64,000 bases of DNA from Dictyoglomus sp. (GTDB taxonomy: Bacteria; Dictyoglomota; Dictyoglomia; Dictyoglomales; Dictyoglomaceae): the NCBI GenBank assembly GCA_025060475.1, contig JANXBZ010000006.1, forward strand, positions 1 to 64,000. The letters are read 5' to 3'. Both the position numbers and the translations under genes were made by a program. This document shows positions 8,839-18,067 of this stretch, one piece after another (position 1 is the stretch's first letter; each line of letters begins with the position of its first letter). Below the pieces are notes generated by a model. That model had not been told where the DNA came from. It saw only the letters and a program-made list of their open reading frames with translations, and searched no databases.

Positions 8839-10077
8839 ATGCAAGGTTTTTTTCGTGCTTTAAGAAGTAGAAATTTTCGGTTATTTTTTAGTGGACAAGC
8901 AATATCTCTAATTGGAACTTGGATGCAACAAACTGCTACAAGTTGGCTAGTTTATCGCATCTCAAATTCCTCAGTAATTTTGGGAACAACTGCTTTTTTA
9001 AGCCAAATTCCCAATCTTATTATATCTCCCTTTGCAGGAGTATTTTTAGATAGGTTTAGTAAACATAGAATTTTAATTCTTACTCAATCTTTGTTGTTTT
9101 TACAGGCAATTATCCTTTCAATCTTGACTCTTACTCATAGAATAGAGATCTATCAAATCTTATTACTAAGTCTTTTTCTTGGAATTGTAAGTTCTATAGA
9201 TGCGCCTACTCGACAATCCTTTGTAATAGAAATGGTAGAAAGAAAAGAAGATTTAGGAAATGCCATTGCTCTTAATTCTTTTCTATTTAATAGTGCAAGA
9301 TTAATTGGTCCCATGATAAGCGGTATTTTAGTTGCCCTAGTGGGAGAAGGGATATGTTTTTTAATTAATGCCATAACGTATATTGCTGTAATTTTTGCCT
9401 TAATCTTAATGAAATTAAAAAAAAGAGAATTTGAAAAATCTCAAAATAGTATTCTGGAAGATCTCAAAGAAGGAGTTTATTATTCTTTTAATTCAATAGT
9501 AGTAAAAAATGTATTAATATTTATTTTTATCGCAAGCCTTATTTCTTCTTCTTATAGTGTTCTTTTGCCTATTTTTGCCTCAGAAATTTTAAAAGGAGGT
9601 TCTGAAACCTTGGGATTTCTTATGAGTAGTACAGGATGCGGAGCTTTAATGGGAGCTTTATATCTTGCAGGAAGGAAAAATATAAAGGGTATAGAGAATA
9701 TTATTGTATATGCACTGTTTTTTGCTGGTTTCGGACTTATTCTTTTTTCCTCTTCAAGAAACATATTTTTTTCAATTTTTAGTTTGATTATAGTTGGTAT
9801 GAGTTTTATGCTAAATGCAGTATGTAGTAATACTTTAGTACAAACTATTATTGATGATCATATAAGGGGAAGAGTTATGAGTTTTTATGTTACATTTTTC
9901 ATGGGAGCTATGCCCATTGGAAGTTACATTGGTGGGTTAATAAGCAAATTAATAGGTCCCTCAAACACTGTTTTATTAGGAGGAATAATTTGTATTATAA
10001 GTGCTTTAATTTATTATTCAAGGCTACCTATTTTAAGAGATAAAATCTATTCTAAGATAAAGATTGTAAGTTCTTAG
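8839..10077 (+). CDS. MFS transporter, EntS/DUF894-like exporter
   Basis: The 412-residue protein has about 12 membrane segments. The start FFRALRSRNFRLFFSGQAIS followed by GTWMQQTATSWLVYR is a signature of the MFS_3 (EntS-like, DUF894) group, and DRFSKHR is the loop 2-3 motif. Members export siderophores, drugs or other small molecules. There is no evident ribosome-binding site before the ATG, and the gene probably depends on the LysE transcript. Its 3' end overlaps the convergent macrodomain gene by 26 bp. Substrate unknown. Confidence 0.85.
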   Translation: MQGFFRALRSRNFRLFFSGQAISLIGTWMQQTATSWLVYRISNSSVILGTTAFLSQIPNLIISPFAGVFLDRFSKHRILILTQSLLFLQAIILSILTLTHRIEIYQILLLSLFLGIVSSIDAPTRQSFVIEMVERKEDLGNAIALNSFLFNSARLIGPMISGILVALVGEGICFLINAITYIAVIFALILMKLKKREFEKSQNSILEDLKEGVYYSFNSIVVKNVLIFIFIASLISSSYSVLLPIFASEILKGGSETLGFLMSSTGCGALMGALYLAGRKNIKGIENIIVYALFFAGFGLILFSSSRNIFFSIFSLIIVGMSFMLNAVCSNTLVQTIIDDHIRGRVMSFYVTFFMGAMPIGSYIGGLISKLIGPSNTVLLGGIICIISALIYYSRLPILRDKIYSKIKIVSS

Positions 10078-10603
10078 CAAAAAGAGATGGAATATCCTCT
10101 CCAATACCTATTAAATGTATTTCCTTAAAACTATGGGATTCCTTCTTAATAAAATCAATTATTGTTTCTATAATTATCTTTGTTCCTAAATCCTGAGGAA
10201 AACCAAAAATTCCACAACTTATTGCAGGTATACTTAGGCTTTTAATATCCTTTTCCGCTGCTAATTTTAATGTGCTTTGCACTGCCTTTTTAAGCTTATT
10301 ATACTCATCTCCTTCTCCCCATCTTGGTCCCACAGTATGAATCACATATTTTGCTTTTAAATTTCCAGCAGAGGTAATCATTGCCTCTCCCGTGGGAATG
10401 GGCCCATATTTTTGGATATATTCATCACTTTCTTTTTGAATAATCTCTCCTCCTGCTCTTACTATTGCTCCTGCAACACCTCCACCATGTTTTAAGTAAT
10501 TATTAGCAGGATTTACTATTGCTTCCGTATCCTCCTGAGTAATATCCCCTTTAATAACCTTTATATTCACTCCCTGAATCTCTTTTTGGTATATAATCTC
10601 CAT
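10052..10603 (-). CDS. Macrodomain protein (ADP-ribose / O-acetyl-ADP-ribose hydrolase)
   Basis: The 183-residue protein is a single macrodomain. It shows VIKGDIT near residue 17, NPANN at 31-35, the ADP-ribose loop GGGVAGAI at 40-47, VIHTVGPRW, and AISCGIFGFP. These are the motifs of the YmdB/Af1521 group that binds ADP-ribose and removes O-acetyl or protein-linked ADP-ribose groups. No ADP-ribosyltransferase or sirtuin gene is nearby, so its physiological target cannot be inferred from context. It converges on the MFS gene with a 26-bp overlap. Confidence 0.92.
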   Translation of the reverse strand: MEIIYQKEIQGVNIKVIKGDITQEDTEAIVNPANNYLKHGGGVAGAIVRAGGEIIQKESDEYIQKYGPIPTGEAMITSAGNLKAKYVIHTVGPRWGEGDEYNKLKKAVQSTLKLAAEKDIKSLSIPAISCGIFGFPQDLGTKIIIETIIDFIKKESHSFKEIHLIGIGEDIPSLFAKNLQSLS

Positions 10604-10649
10604 CTATTCTCACCTCAATAAAAAGTGTAATTTTTTCCTTTAAATTAGT

Positions 10650-10668
10650 CAAGAAAAATTTTTTCTTG
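10650..10668. promoter_or_regulatory. Perfect 9-1-9 inverted repeat in the divergent intergenic region
   Basis: CAAGAAAAA-T-TTTTTCTTG lies between the divergent macrodomain and racemase genes, at the upstream edge of a candidate plus-strand promoter (TTGCTT at 10666, 17 bp, TATTCT at 10689). It could be an operator; no plus-strand gene ends here to need a terminator. Confidence 0.4.
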
Positions 10669-10702
10669 CTTTTATTTTTAAAAGATTATATTCTTATAGA
10701 TA

Positions 10703-11782
10703 ATGAAAAAGGAATATCCCATTTTAGAGATTAATCTACCTGCTATTTATCATAATGCAAGAATAATTGTAGCTAAAGCAAAAGAGCAAGGTATATCTAT
10801 TGATGGAGTTACAAAAGTTGCCTTGGGAGATCCTAAGATTGGGGAAATATTAATAAGAGCAGGAGTAAGAGGAATATCTGATTCCAGAATTGAGAGCATT
10901 AAAAGAATGAGAAAACTTAAAACAGAATTTACCCTTATAAGAATTCCCTCTCGGTCCCAAGTTGAAGATATTTTAAACTATGTAGATATAAGTCTAAATT
11001 CAGAATTAGATATTTTAAGAGAGTTAAATAATTATGCAGAAAAGATAAGAAAAAAGCATAAAGTAATAATTATGGTAGAAATGGGAGATTTGAGAGAAGG
11101 TATATGGGATAAAAAAGAATTAGAAAAAATTGTAAAAGAAGTTTTAGCCATGAAAAATATTGAACTTATAGGCATAGGTACAAATTTTACTTGTTTTGGA
11201 GGGGTAATACCTACGAAGGAAAAACTAGAAGAATTTGCAGAAATTGCAGAGAATATAGAGAAAAAATTTAATATAACTTTTTCTTTAGTCTCAGGAGGAA
11301 ATTCCAGCACTATTCCTTTACTTTTTAAAAAGGAAATTCCAGAAAAGATAAATCATTTGAGAATTGGAGAGGCAATTATGCTAGGAAAAGATACTGCCTA
11401 CAGAAAACCTATTCCAGGAGGAAGAACAGATACTTTTAAAATATTAGCAGAGATTATAGAATTAAAGGAAAAACCTTCGGTTCCTTGGGGAATAATAAAT
11501 GAAGATGCCTTTGGTCATAAACCTTTTTTTAAGGATAAGGGTATAAGAAAAAGAGCATTATTAAATATGGGAAGACAAGATATAGATCCTAAAGGATTAA
11601 TTCCTGAATATTCTGATATAGAAATTCTAGGAGCAAATTCTGACTATTTAGTAGTTGATCTTGGAGAACATACAGAACTAAAATTAGGAGATGCTATAGC
11701 TTTTTCTCTAAATTATTCCGCTCTTCTTCAAGCCTTTACTTCGCCTTTTGTGAGGAAAATCTACAAGGAGGCAGACTTATGA
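10703..11782 (+). CDS. PLP-dependent alanine/ornithine racemase-family protein
   Basis: The 359-residue protein has the alanine-racemase N-terminal TIM-barrel domain, with Lys38 in GVTKVALGD as the likely PLP Schiff-base lysine. The start YPILEINLPAIYHNAR and the phosphate-binding SGGNSSTIP segment resemble the ornithine racemase (Orr) and YhfX-like group, which lacks the full alanine racemase C-terminal domain. It probably racemises an amino acid in the cytoplasm. The ATG has no ribosome-binding site and a -10-like box about 8 bp upstream, suggesting a leaderless mRNA. The downstream gene overlaps by 4 bp (ATGA). Substrate is unproven. Confidence 0.8.
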   Translation: MKKEYPILEINLPAIYHNARIIVAKAKEQGISIDGVTKVALGDPKIGEILIRAGVRGISDSRIESIKRMRKLKTEFTLIRIPSRSQVEDILNYVDISLNSELDILRELNNYAEKIRKKHKVIIMVEMGDLREGIWDKKELEKIVKEVLAMKNIELIGIGTNFTCFGGVIPTKEKLEEFAEIAENIEKKFNITFSLVSGGNSSTIPLLFKKEIPEKINHLRIGEAIMLGKDTAYRKPIPGGRTDTFKILAEIIELKEKPSVPWGIINEDAFGHKPFFKDKGIRKRALLNMGRQDIDPKGLIPEYSDIEILGANSDYLVVDLGEHTELKLGDAIAFSLNYSALLQAFTSPFVRKIYKEADL

Positions 11783-13092
11783 AAAAAAAAGTTATTATTA
11801 TGGGGGCAGGAGGAAGAGATTTCCATAATTTTAATGTTTTATTTAAAGATAATCCTCTCTATGAAGTTGTAGCTTTTACAGCTACTCAAATTCCCGGAAT
11901 TGAAAATAGAATATATCCTCCCGAACTTGCAGGAAGCTTATATCCTAATGGAATTCCTATTTTTTCGGAAGAAAAACTTCCAGAACTTATTAAAGAATAT
12001 AAAGTAGACGAGGTTATCTTTTCATATAGTGATGTATCATATTTATATGTTATGCAAAAGGCAAGCCTTATTATGTCTCTTGGTGCAGATTTTAAGTTAA
12101 TTGGTACAGAGACAATGCTGAGAAGTAAAAAACCTGTAGTAAGTGTATCCGCAGTAAGGACTGGTGCTGGCAAAAGTCCAACCACAAGATATATTGTGAA
12201 GATATTAAAGGAAATGGGCTTAAAAACTATAGTAGTAAGACATCCCATGCCATACGGAAATTTAAATAAGCAAAAGGTACAAAGATTTGAAAACTTTAGC
12301 GATTTGGATATTCATGAATGTACTATTGAAGAAAGAGAAGAATACGAACCTCTTTTAAGAGAAGGAGCCATTATATATGCTGGAGTAGATTATAAAGAAA
12401 TTTTAAATGAGGTAGAAAAAGAAGCAGATGTTATTGTATGGGATGGAGGAAATAATGACTTCCCCTTTTTTAAACCTGATCTTTTTATTACCATTGTAGA
12501 TCCTTATAGAGCTGGACATGAGATATCTTATTTTCCAGGAGAGATAAATCTATATTTGGCGGATATTATTGTAATAAATAAAGTGAATACTGCTCCTAAG
12601 AAAAATATTGAGAAAATTGTAGAAAATATAAAGGAAAGAAATAAAAAAGCAAAAATCGTATATGCAAGTTTGCCTATAAAATCTGAAAGAGACGAAAATT
12701 TAAAAGGGAAAAAAGTACTGGTGGTAGAGGATGGGCCAACAGTAACCCACGGAGAAATGCCTTTTGGAGCAGGTTATTTATACGCCCAAAATATGGGAGC
12801 AGAAATTATAGATCCAAGACCCTTTGCTACAGGTTCTATTAAATCTACTTATGAAAAATATCCCCATATAGAAAAAGTCCTGCCCGCATTGGGGTATAAT
12901 AAAGAGCAATTGAAGGAATTAGAAGAAACTATTAAGAAAATTCCCTGTGACTTTGTGGTTATAGGAACACCTATAGATTTAAGATCAGTAATTAATTTTC
13001 CTCAAAGATCCTTCAGAGTGTATTATGAGTATAAAGAAGAAGGGACTCCTAATTTAAAGGATTTAATAAAACAGTGGTGGAAGAGAGATTAA
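11779..13092 (+). CDS. Cyclic 2,3-diphosphoglycerate synthetase-like P-loop protein
   Basis: The 437-residue protein has an N-terminal Rossmann-like domain (IIMGAGGRDFHNFN) and a P-loop-type TGAGKS at 128-133, followed by VRHPMPYGNL, WDGGNNDFPF and a DPYRAGHE segment. This layout matches homologues of archaeal cyclic 2,3-diphosphoglycerate synthetase. That enzyme makes the thermoprotectant cDPG from 2,3-diphosphoglycerate with ATP. Many bacterial homologues exist without known cDPG, so the actual reaction is open. It overlaps the racemase gene by 4 bp, so the two proteins are translated together and likely share a pathway. Confidence 0.75.
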   Translation: MKKKVIIMGAGGRDFHNFNVLFKDNPLYEVVAFTATQIPGIENRIYPPELAGSLYPNGIPIFSEEKLPELIKEYKVDEVIFSYSDVSYLYVMQKASLIMSLGADFKLIGTETMLRSKKPVVSVSAVRTGAGKSPTTRYIVKILKEMGLKTIVVRHPMPYGNLNKQKVQRFENFSDLDIHECTIEEREEYEPLLREGAIIYAGVDYKEILNEVEKEADVIVWDGGNNDFPFFKPDLFITIVDPYRAGHEISYFPGEINLYLADIIVINKVNTAPKKNIEKIVENIKERNKKAKIVYASLPIKSERDENLKGKKVLVVEDGPTVTHGEMPFGAGYLYAQNMGAEIIDPRPFATGSIKSTYEKYPHIEKVLPALGYNKEQLKELEETIKKIPCDFVVIGTPIDLRSVINFPQRSFRVYYEYKEEGTPNLKDLIKQWWKRD

Positions 13093-13104
13093 AAATTAAA
13101 TTAA

Positions 13105-14127
13105 TTAGGATAATTTTTCCTTCAACCATTTGATTGATTTGTTACCCCAAATTTCATGTCCACCCTCAAAGAATTCCCATTGAATATTATCAGAAAATCC
13201 CAAAAATTCATAAACTTTTTTAATCTTTTCTAGAGAAAATTTCGTAGCAGAAATTGGAAAAATATTATCATAAATTCCATGTTCAATAAAAAGATATCTT
13301 GGAGCAATTAGAGATGCTATATCATACATCTCAGCATAATTTAATATTCCTGGTATGTAATTACACTCACAATGAGATATAGATAAAATGCTATCTTTAA
13401 AGGTATTTAAATAGCCACTTATAACTGTAGCTCTTATCCTATCATCTAGCGCAGATACAAAAAGAGAAGTAGTCCCTCCCCCTGAAATCCCCATTATACC
13501 TATAGAATCCCTTTTTACTTCTTTTCTTTCTTGTAAGTAATCAATAGCTCTTATTAAATCCCAAACTCTTATTCCTAAGAGAGGCTTTCCCAGCATTAAT
13601 CCCCAGAAAAACAATTTTCTACATGAAGATTTATTCTTATCTTTATTCATATCCTCTTTTAATCTTCTTTCTCCAAAACCTAATTGTTCCACAGCCAAGG
13701 TAATAAATCCCTCTCTGACAAGGGTTAAAGCAAAATCCTTTTGGTAGCCTGTTGGAATAATTCTTTCAGTTCCATCTATATTTATTCCCACAATATCATC
13801 CTTTCCATATCCATGTCCAGGAACTGCAATAACTGCTGGTTTTGGAAAATCTAAGTTTTTCGGTATAAGAAGATAACCTACAACTTTAATATTCTTATGA
13901 GAATAAAATATAATTTTCTCTCTAATATATTCATTGAATTCTTTTTTTTCTAAAATCTCACTGTTTAAGTCTATTTTTTCAGGAAATCCTCCCAAAAGAT
14001 CTTTAATCTTACTTCTTAGCTCTTCTCTCCATATTTTCCAATCTTCTATGGACTGAGCTTTAAAACTATATATTCTTTCCTTCGTATATAATTCCTCAAA
14101 ATATTTTATTGGATCATAATTTACCAT
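13105..14127 (-). CDS. Alpha/beta hydrolase, acetyl-esterase/dienelactone-hydrolase type
   Basis: A 340-residue alpha/beta hydrolase with the nucleophile elbow GISGGG in the middle and a catalytic histidine in GGHEIWG near the C-terminus. The N-terminal part (WKIWREELRSKIKDLLGG) and the PGHGYGKDD oxyanion loop resemble carbohydrate-ester or acetyl-xylan-esterase-like members. I place the start at ATG 14127, 10 bp after the upstream stop; the longer TTG frame would overlap the mutase gene. No signal peptide is seen, so it is cytoplasmic. Substrate is unknown, but the saccharolytic context makes sugar deacetylation plausible. Confidence 0.75.
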   Translation of the reverse strand: MVNYDPIKYFEELYTKERIYSFKAQSIEDWKIWREELRSKIKDLLGGFPEKIDLNSEILEKKEFNEYIREKIIFYSHKNIKVVGYLLIPKNLDFPKPAVIAVPGHGYGKDDIVGINIDGTERIIPTGYQKDFALTLVREGFITLAVEQLGFGERRLKEDMNKDKNKSSCRKLFFWGLMLGKPLLGIRVWDLIRAIDYLQERKEVKRDSIGIMGISGGGTTSLFVSALDDRIRATVISGYLNTFKDSILSISHCECNYIPGILNYAEMYDIASLIAPRYLFIEHGIYDNIFPISATKFSLEKIKKVYEFLGFSDNIQWEFFEGGHEIWGNKSIKWLKEKLS

Positions 14128-14137
14128 TACATTCTCT

Positions 14138-15397
14138 TTATCCCTTTGCAATTTTCACAAGAAGAGGTAATAAATCTTTTCCTTTTATCCTTCCAAGTTT
14201 ACCCTTAGAGCAGGCACTCTCCCCAAAATATTCACTACCATCCCAAGGAAGCCCTGAGGTTACTATCATAAGAGGAACGGGATCCTCTGAATGAGCCTTT
14301 AAAGAGCATGGAGTTGAATGGTCTGCAGTTACAGCAATCACTACTTTATCAAGGTCTAAGCTGGGAAGTAGATTGGCAAAAAATTCTGCATCTATTTTTT
14401 CTATGCTTTCCTTCTTTTTATCAATAAGTCCATCATGTCCAGGCACATCAGGACCTTTAAGATGGGCATAAACTCCGTCAAACTCTTTCAAGGCAAAAAG
14501 GACCTTTTCTGCCCAAAGTTTATAATTACTAGAATCCTCGATAGGAATTTCTTTCATTCCTGTAAGAAGGGCAATACCCCTTTCTACTGGCATTTCTACA
14601 ATACTTCCAAAGGAAATTCCATAAAGCTCTTTCAAGGTAGGAATTTTAGGTAAAGAATCTCCTGCATCCCTTAGAAGAATAATATTTGCGGGTTTTTTAC
14701 CTTCTTCCTTTCTTTTTTTATTTATTTCTGAGTTCTTTAAGACTTCAAAAGCCTTCATAACAAATTCATCGGTTAATCTTGCAGATTCTTTTGCCTCAAA
14801 GGAGTCATCTAAGGGGATACACTTTTGTACCTCTGTAGGGGGATTTGTAATAGCAATACTATAGGGTCCATGCCTCTTATAGCCAGGATCTATATTTTCT
14901 ACGTTAGCAGATAATTTTCCATCTTTCTTCCTAATAACCAATACTCCTCTATGCCCTACTGTAGCTTTAAAAATAAAATCCGCACCCTCCAATTTAACTT
15001 TATTATTAACTTCTTCTGCAAGAGCCTTTGCTTCTTCGGTAGTTAAATTTCTTCCTGCCCTTCTATCTAAAATCTTTAATGTATTCTCATCTACAGTAGC
15101 AAAATTTGCTCTCCAAGCAAGATCCCCATCTCTCACTTCTATATCCGCTCCATGAGCTTCTAATGGACCTCTTCCTGTATAGTATTTGTCTACATCGTAT
15201 CCTAAAATACTTAATACTGCTGCATCAGATTCAGGAGCAATGCCCTCAGAAATAGGATCCATAAGTCCTAGTTGTCCTTTTTTTGCTAAACTATCCATAA
15301 AAGGAGTATAAGCAGACTCAAGAGTAGTTTTTCCTCCAAGTATTTCTTCTGGTCTTCCACCAAGTCCATCAAGAACAATGTAGAGAATCTTTTTCAT
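14138..15397 (-). CDS. apgM: 2,3-bisphosphoglycerate-independent phosphoglycerate mutase, archaeal type
   Basis: The 419-residue protein matches the archaeal-type iPGM (ApgM) in length and motifs: LDGLGGRP with metal ligand Asp10, ESDAAVLSILGYD carrying the likely phospho-serine Ser57, GRGPLEAHGA, and a C-terminal TADHSTP metal-binding motif. It interconverts 3- and 2-phosphoglycerate in glycolysis in the cytoplasm, in the alkaline-phosphatase superfamily. A GGAGG site precedes the ATG. Genes on both sides follow within 10-15 bp, so it sits in a minus-strand operon with the SagB-like gene upstream and the hydrolase downstream. Confidence 0.93.
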   Translation of the reverse strand: MKKILYIVLDGLGGRPEEILGGKTTLESAYTPFMDSLAKKGQLGLMDPISEGIAPESDAAVLSILGYDVDKYYTGRGPLEAHGADIEVRDGDLAWRANFATVDENTLKILDRRAGRNLTTEEAKALAEEVNNKVKLEGADFIFKATVGHRGVLVIRKKDGKLSANVENIDPGYKRHGPYSIAITNPPTEVQKCIPLDDSFEAKESARLTDEFVMKAFEVLKNSEINKKRKEEGKKPANIILLRDAGDSLPKIPTLKELYGISFGSIVEMPVERGIALLTGMKEIPIEDSSNYKLWAEKVLFALKEFDGVYAHLKGPDVPGHDGLIDKKKESIEKIDAEFFANLLPSLDLDKVVIAVTADHSTPCSLKAHSEDPVPLMIVTSGLPWDGSEYFGESACSKGKLGRIKGKDLLPLLVKIAKG

Positions 15398-15412
15398 ACT
15401 AATCCTCCTTTC

Positions 15413-16072
15413 TTATATTTTCCCTATAGGCATTAAGTATAATGGAGATTCATTCTTTTGTAAATTAAGAACTCTTTTAACTTCTTCGTCATAAAAAGCA
15501 CCAATAGCAACAGTTCCAAGATTTAAAGATACACATTGAAGATAGATATTTTGAGAACAATGACCTGCTTCCATATACACATATCTTATTCCCCTCTCTC
15601 CATATTTTACTGTAGTTCTTTCAAAAACTGCTGAAATTACTACAACTATAGAGGCATTTTTTATCCATTCCTGTCTCAAAGCAGAAATATATAGATCATT
15701 TCTCTTATCTCCCTTTAATACTAATATTATTTCATGAGTCTCGGGCTTATATTTATAAACTCCGGGTTCTAAATCCTTTACCTTCCCTGCAACTAAATAA
15801 ATCTCCAAGGGATAAAGAGCACCAGCAGAGGGAGCAGTTCTAAATCCTGTTCGTTTATCAGTAATTCCTTGAGCAGACCACAATATCTGGGATATTTCTG
15901 TAAGACTTAATGCCTCATCTTTATAAATTCTTATGGATCTTCTCCTTAATAAAGCTTCTTCCACAGAGATATTACCTTTATACCTCGGCTCAGGAAGCTT
16001 TATTATTCTTGTCTCCCCTTCCACTATATTCCATAATCCTAAAAAAACCAAAAAAAATAACAAGTATTTCAT
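15413..16072 (-). CDS. Exported SagB/ThcOx-type nitroreductase-fold oxidoreductase
   Basis: The 219-residue protein begins with a likely signal peptide or anchor (residues 1-19). After that comes an FMN-binding nitroreductase fold: LLRRRSIRIY, LSQILWSAQGIT, FRTAPSAGALYPLEIY and YMEAGHCSQNIYLQ. These are hallmarks of SagB/ThcOx oxidoreductases, which oxidise azolines in RiPP pathways but also occur alone. No precursor peptide or cyclodehydratase gene is nearby, so a RiPP role is not supported. The exported location is unusual for a flavin enzyme of this fold. It lies upstream of apgM on the same strand. Confidence 0.82.
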   Translation of the reverse strand: MKYLLFFLVFLGLWNIVEGETRIIKLPEPRYKGNISVEEALLRRRSIRIYKDEALSLTEISQILWSAQGITDKRTGFRTAPSAGALYPLEIYLVAGKVKDLEPGVYKYKPETHEIILVLKGDKRNDLYISALRQEWIKNASIVVVISAVFERTTVKYGERGIRYVYMEAGHCSQNIYLQCVSLNLGTVAIGAFYDEEVKRVLNLQKNESPLYLMPIGKI

Positions 16073-16116
16073 TTTCTCACCTCCATTTTCTTAAATTATA
16101 TCATCTAATTTTCTGT

Positions 16117-16122
16117 TATAAT
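16117..16122 (+). promoter_or_regulatory. TATAAT box just before the helicase ATG
   Basis: A perfect TATAAT ends 7 bp before the ATG at 16130, and no ribosome-binding site is present, so the transcript would start at or next to the start codon. No good -35 box is visible. Confidence 0.45.
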
Positions 16123-16129
16123 TCTTGTT

Positions 16130-18067
16130 ATGAGAGAAGGAATTAAAAATTTTTTAGAAAGACTAAAAAGAGAATTAAATCCTGAACAGGAAAAGGTAGT
16201 TTTAGAAGGAGATGGTCCTTGTTTAGTTTTAGCAGGACCAGGATCTGGAAAAACAAGAACTATTGTATATAGAGTCGCTTATCTTTTGGCATGTGGAGAG
16301 GATCCATCTCGCATTATGCTTCTTACTTTTACAAATCATGCGGCAAAGGAAATGTTAAATAGAGTTGTTTCTCTTGTCCAAAAAAATCTAAGTATTGTCG
16401 GTGGTACCTTTCACCATGTAGGAAATAAATTTTTACGAAAATATATAAAGGAATTAGGAATAGATGAGAATTATAATATCTTAGATAGGGATGATGGTAG
16501 AGAAATCATAAAAGATTGCATAGAAGAGTTGGAAAAAGATTTCAATAGTGAGATCCTACAAGAAATTTTTAGCTACAGAATAAACACTGGAAAAAGTTGG
16601 GAAGAGGTTCTTCAAGAAAAAGCCCCCCATCTTATGGAAAATTTAGATATTATAAAAGAAATTCATAAGATGTATGAGGCCAATAAGAGAAAATTAAATG
16701 TAATGGATTATGATGATCTTCTTTGGTTCTGGTATAAATTATTGCTAGAAAAAGAAAAGATAAGAGAACTTTTAGATGAGCATTTCCTATGGGTTCTTGT
16801 GGATGAATATCAAGATACCAATTGGCTTCAAGGAGAGATTATAAGACTTCTTAGACAAAGTAATAAAAATATCTTAGTAGTAGGAGACGACGCCCAGAGT
16901 ATTTATTCCTTTAGAGGAGCAACTCTTGAAAATATGTTGAATTTTCCTAAAATTTTTGAAAACACAAAAATTTTCCATCTAATAAGCAATTATAGGAGCA
17001 CTCCTGAGATAACAAATCTTGCTAATGAGATAATAAAGAATAATAGAAATCAATATCATAAGGAATTAAAAGCTATACCAAAATCAGGACCAAAACCTAA
17101 ACTAGTATGGGCCTATGATGAAAATGAAGAAGCAAGATTTATAGCAGAAATGATTAGAGAAATTCACAAAGAAGGAACACCCTATAAAAATATTGGAGTT
17201 CTCTTCAGATCCAACTATCAATCTATGTCCCTTCAAATGGAGTTAACAAGAAAGGGAATTCCCTTTGAGGTAAGGGGAGGATTAAGGTTTTTTGAGCAGG
17301 CTCATATCAAAGATATGCTATCCCTTCTTAAGATTTTATATAATCCTATGGACCAGATATCTGCCCAAAGATTCTTTAGATTATTTCCAGGAATTGGAAG
17401 AACACATAGTAAAAGATTAGCAGAGATTATTTATGAGAGTAAATCCCTTGAGAGAATATTTTTACTACCTATGAAGGGAAGAACTTTAGATGGAGTAAGA
17501 GAAATAAAAAGAATTTGGGATGGTTTAAGAAATGTTCCTTTTGAAAAAGATATTTCGGGAACATTATCTTTCTTTTTCAGAGAATATTATGCTGATTATC
17601 TTAAAAGATATTACTTAGATTATTATGAAAGAAAAAAGGATATAGAACAGTTAATTATTTTAGCAGAAAGATACGATAATCTAGAAAATTTCTTAAGCGA
17701 ATTATCTTTATATACCTATACAGGAGAAAGAATTATAGAAGAGGAAGAAGAAAAAGATATTTTAGTTCTTTCTACTATTCATCAAGCAAAGGGATTAGAA
17801 TGGGAAGTAGTTTTTGTAATGAGATTAGTTCAAGGAGAATTTCCCAATCACAGAAGTATGGAAAAGGGATTAGAAGAAGAAAGAAGACTTTTTTATGTTG
17901 CTACTACAAGGGCAAAAAGAGAACTCTTTTTAACCACAGTTCTTACTCGCTTCAATAAAAATCTTCACTCCTTTTCTAAACCCTCTATCTTTATTGAAGA
18001 AATTGACAGGAAAAAATTATTAGAGGAATGGGTAGTAAAAGATATCTACCCTACTATACATTCTTAA
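16130..18067 (+). CDS. UvrD/PcrA/Rep-family superfamily 1 DNA helicase
   Basis: The 645-residue protein has the SF1A motif series: Walker A AGPGSGKT at 35-42, LLTFTNHAAKEM, a Walker B VDEYQDTN, GDDAQSIYSFRGA, a motif IV region, and late motifs STIHQAKGLEWEVVFV and EEERRLFYVATTRAK. It unwinds DNA 3' to 5' using ATP. It is shorter than typical PcrA/UvrD (about 720 residues), lacking the C-terminal extension that binds RNA polymerase. No ribosome-binding site is seen. Its end overlaps the convergent DUF59 gene by 14 bp. The repair or restart role cannot be resolved from sequence. Confidence 0.9.
   Translation: MREGIKNFLERLKRELNPEQEKVVLEGDGPCLVLAGPGSGKTRTIVYRVAYLLACGEDPSRIMLLTFTNHAAKEMLNRVVSLVQKNLSIVGGTFHHVGNKFLRKYIKELGIDENYNILDRDDGREIIKDCIEELEKDFNSEILQEIFSYRINTGKSWEEVLQEKAPHLMENLDIIKEIHKMYEANKRKLNVMDYDDLLWFWYKLLLEKEKIRELLDEHFLWVLVDEYQDTNWLQGEIIRLLRQSNKNILVVGDDAQSIYSFRGATLENMLNFPKIFENTKIFHLISNYRSTPEITNLANEIIKNNRNQYHKELKAIPKSGPKPKLVWAYDENEEARFIAEMIREIHKEGTPYKNIGVLFRSNYQSMSLQMELTRKGIPFEVRGGLRFFEQAHIKDMLSLLKILYNPMDQISAQRFFRLFPGIGRTHSKRLAEIIYESKSLERIFLLPMKGRTLDGVREIKRIWDGLRNVPFEKDISGTLSFFFREYYADYLKRYYLDYYERKKDIEQLIILAERYDNLENFLSELSLYTYTGERIIEEEEEKDILVLSTIHQAKGLEWEVVFVMRLVQGEFPNHRSMEKGLEEERRLFYVATTRAKRELFLTTVLTRFNKNLHSFSKPSIFIEEIDRKKLLEEWVVKDIYPTIHS

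Noticed and set aside
15413-16072. RiPP (thiazole/oxazole) cluster around the SagB-like gene
   Set aside because: No cyclodehydratase, precursor peptide or export gene is adjacent.
16130-18067. Helicase as part of an anti-phage system
   Set aside because: It has ordinary UvrD/PcrA motifs and no defence genes nearby.
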